DNA of 29,285 nt from a virus, in IMG/VR virus record IMGVR_UViG_3300027963_000246, positions 1 to 29,285 of that record; one strand, given 5' to 3'. Both the position numbers and the translations under genes were made by a program. Every line of letters begins with the position of its first letter. The stretch's first letter is position 1. A model generated the notes under the pieces. It made no database searches and was not told where the DNA came from. It saw nothing but the letters and a program-made list of their open reading frames with translations. Positions 27,909 through 29,285 of this stretch are shown piece by piece.

Positions 27909-29285
27909 TAGGCGCAAAAAATACCTTAGACACAGTGTTGGTCAAAGCACCACACCGCAAAGAAACATTTACCGAATCGGAACTTGAGGACTTTGCCCGG
28001 TGCGCTGATCCTGTAACCGGCGCCATGTACTTCATGGACAACTTCTTTCATATTCAACATCCTGTTCGGGGCAAGATGTTGTATCATCCTTTTGAATATC
28101 AAAAACGCCTGATCAACAATTATCATACCAATCGTTTTTCAATCTCACTAATGCCGCGACAAACCGGCAAGTCAACTTCGGCAGCCGGGTACTTGTTGTG
28201 GTATGCTATGTTTGTTCCTGACGCAACTATTCTTATTGCCGCACACAAATACCTGGGCGCACAAGAGATCATGCAACGTATTCGCTATGCTTATGAACTA
28301 TGTCCCAATCACATACGTGCAGGCGCCACAAGTTACAACAAAGGTAGTTTAGAATTTGACAACGGTTCGCGTATTGTAAGTCAAACCACAACTGAAAATA
28401 CCGGTCGTGGTATGAGTATTACCTTGCTGTATCTAGACGAGTTTGCCTTTGTGAGACCCACAATTGCCAAAGAGTTTTGGACTAGTATTACACCTACACT
28501 ATCAACTGGTGGTAAAGCAATTATCACAAGCACACCAAACTCAGACGAAGATCAGTTTGCCTATATCTGGAAGGGTGCTAACAAGATTGAAGATGAGTTT
28601 GGTAATCCACGTCCAGATGGCTTGGGCATCAACGGCTTCAAAGCATTTAGAGCATTCTGGCGCGAACATCCAGACCGTGATGATGCATGGGCCGCAGAAC
28701 AGCGCAGCCAATTAGGAGACGAACGTTTCCGTCGAGAGATGGACTGTGACTTTGTTATCAATGACGAAACATTGATCTCGCCTATTAAACTGCTGGAACT
28801 AGAAGGCCAAGAGCCTACCCACAAAACGGGACAGGTGCGTTGGTACAAGCCTGTTGATCGAGACAAAATGTATATTGTGGCCCTTGACCCAAGCCTAGGC
28901 ACGGGTGGTGATCCTTCAGCCATACAAGTATTTGAAGCAGAAACTACAGAGCAAGTGGCCGAGTGGCGCCACAACAAAACTGATGTGCCCACACAGATCA
29001 AAATCCTAGCAGACGTGATCAAAGAAATACACTCAGTGGTCCGGGACGAAAAGAAGATATACTACTCAGTGGAAAACAATACCCTAGGCGAAGCCGCACT
29101 GATCTCTATTGCAGAATATGGCGAAGAAAATATTCCAGGTTATTTCCTCAGCGACAACTCAGTACAAAGTTCAAACGGACGCAGAATCCGCAAGGGATTT
29201 ACCACAACCAACAAGAGCAAGATTGTGGCCTGCAACAAGTTCAAAGTGCTGGTTGAATCTGGACGTATGAAATTGTACTCAAAGC
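27905..29285 (+). CDS. 17: Terminase large subunit, gp17-like (3' end beyond window)
   Basis: The first 460 codons of the packaging motor are present. The ATPase has a Walker A of the T4 gp17 type (MPRQTGKST at residues 83-91, K89) and a Walker B with catalytic glutamate (LLYLDEFAF, D178 and E179). An upstream YHPFEYQKRLI adenine-binding Q motif precedes it. The RNase-H-like nuclease domain begins with ALDPSLGTGGDPSA (D328). T4 gp17 has 610 residues, so roughly the last quarter lies outside the window. It pumps DNA into the prohead and cuts the concatemer. The ATGA overlap with the radical SAM gene indicates coupled translation. Confidence 0.95.
   Translation, partial: MIGAKNTLDTVLVKAPHRKETFTESELEDFARCADPVTGAMYFMDNFFHIQHPVRGKMLYHPFEYQKRLINNYHTNRFSISLMPRQTGKSTSAAGYLLWYAMFVPDATILIAAHKYLGAQEIMQRIRYAYELCPNHIRAGATSYNKGSLEFDNGSRIVSQTTTENTGRGMSITLLYLDEFAFVRPTIAKEFWTSITPTLSTGGKAIITSTPNSDEDQFAYIWKGANKIEDEFGNPRPDGLGINGFKAFRAFWREHPDRDDAWAAEQRSQLGDERFRREMDCDFVINDETLISPIKLLELEGQEPTHKTGQVRWYKPVDRDKMYIVALDPSLGTGGDPSAIQVFEAETTEQVAEWRHNKTDVPTQIKILADVIKEIHSVVRDEKKIYYSVENNTLGEAALISIAEYGEENIPGYFLSDNSVQSSNGRRIRKGFTTTNKSKIVACNKFKVLVESGRMKLYSK

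Noticed and set aside
1-29285. CRISPR array, tRNA genes, insertion sequences, integrase or attachment sites
   Set aside because: I looked for regular spaced repeats, cloverleaf-like segments, transposase or recombinase motifs and flanking inverted repeats and saw none. The only regular repeats are coding repeats in structural genes.

Overview
This window is a late-gene block of a T4-superfamily contractile-tailed phage. It looks most like the aquatic 'far-T4' myoviruses (cyanophage and pelagiphage-like relatives). I recognise T4-type neck proteins gp13, gp14 and gp15, tail sheath gp18, tail tube gp19, head-completion protein gp4, terminase gp16 and gp17, deoxynucleotide monophosphate kinase gp1 and a DexA-type exonuclease. 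T4-type late promoters (core TAAATA) sit just upstream of many genes. The host cannot be named. The Sec-type signal peptide on one phage protein only says that the host is a bacterium with a Sec pathway. I see no tRNA, rRNA, CRISPR array, IS element or integrase, and no gene-free stretch longer than 300 bases.

Layout. (1) 1-6143 (+): the tip of an upstream gene, then three repeat-rich tail-fibre-like genes that share blocks with one another. (2) 6138-9330 (-): an inverted neck operon, gp14, gp15 and a Nudix hydrolase, from a late promoter at 9337-9344. (3) 9404-12891 (+): an unknown protein behind a near-consensus sigma70 promoter, an AT-rich radical SAM gene, an SGNH-hydrolase-like gene and gp13. 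(4) 12934-14099 (+): a DexA-like exonuclease and dNMP kinase behind a second sigma70-like promoter. Their terminator lies inside an antisense HNH gene (14062-14406, -). (5) 14501-20592 (+): sheath, tube, a second tube-like protein, a small unknown protein and gp4. (6) 20609-25824 (+): gp16, then probable capsid-internal or core proteins, including a 939-residue charged EF-hand protein and three proteins whose N-termini resemble the T4 capsid-targeting sequence. (7) 25857-29285 (+): a secreted DRGH-type nuclease, a second radical SAM enzyme, and gp17 (cut by the window end).

Together these genes build the tail and neck, package DNA and probably fill the capsid. They also carry accessory enzymes not expected in a minimal T4 morphogenesis block: two radical SAM proteins, an SGNH-like protein, a Nudix hydrolase and an exported nuclease.

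The most interesting regulatory pattern is the distance from TAAATA to the start codon, which falls into two classes. In one it is 18-25 bases and a Shine-Dalgarno sequence is usually visible. In the other it is 4-6 bases with no room for one, which predicts leaderless late mRNAs. The most interesting protein-level pattern is the capsid-targeting-like N-terminus on three genes between the two terminase subunits.
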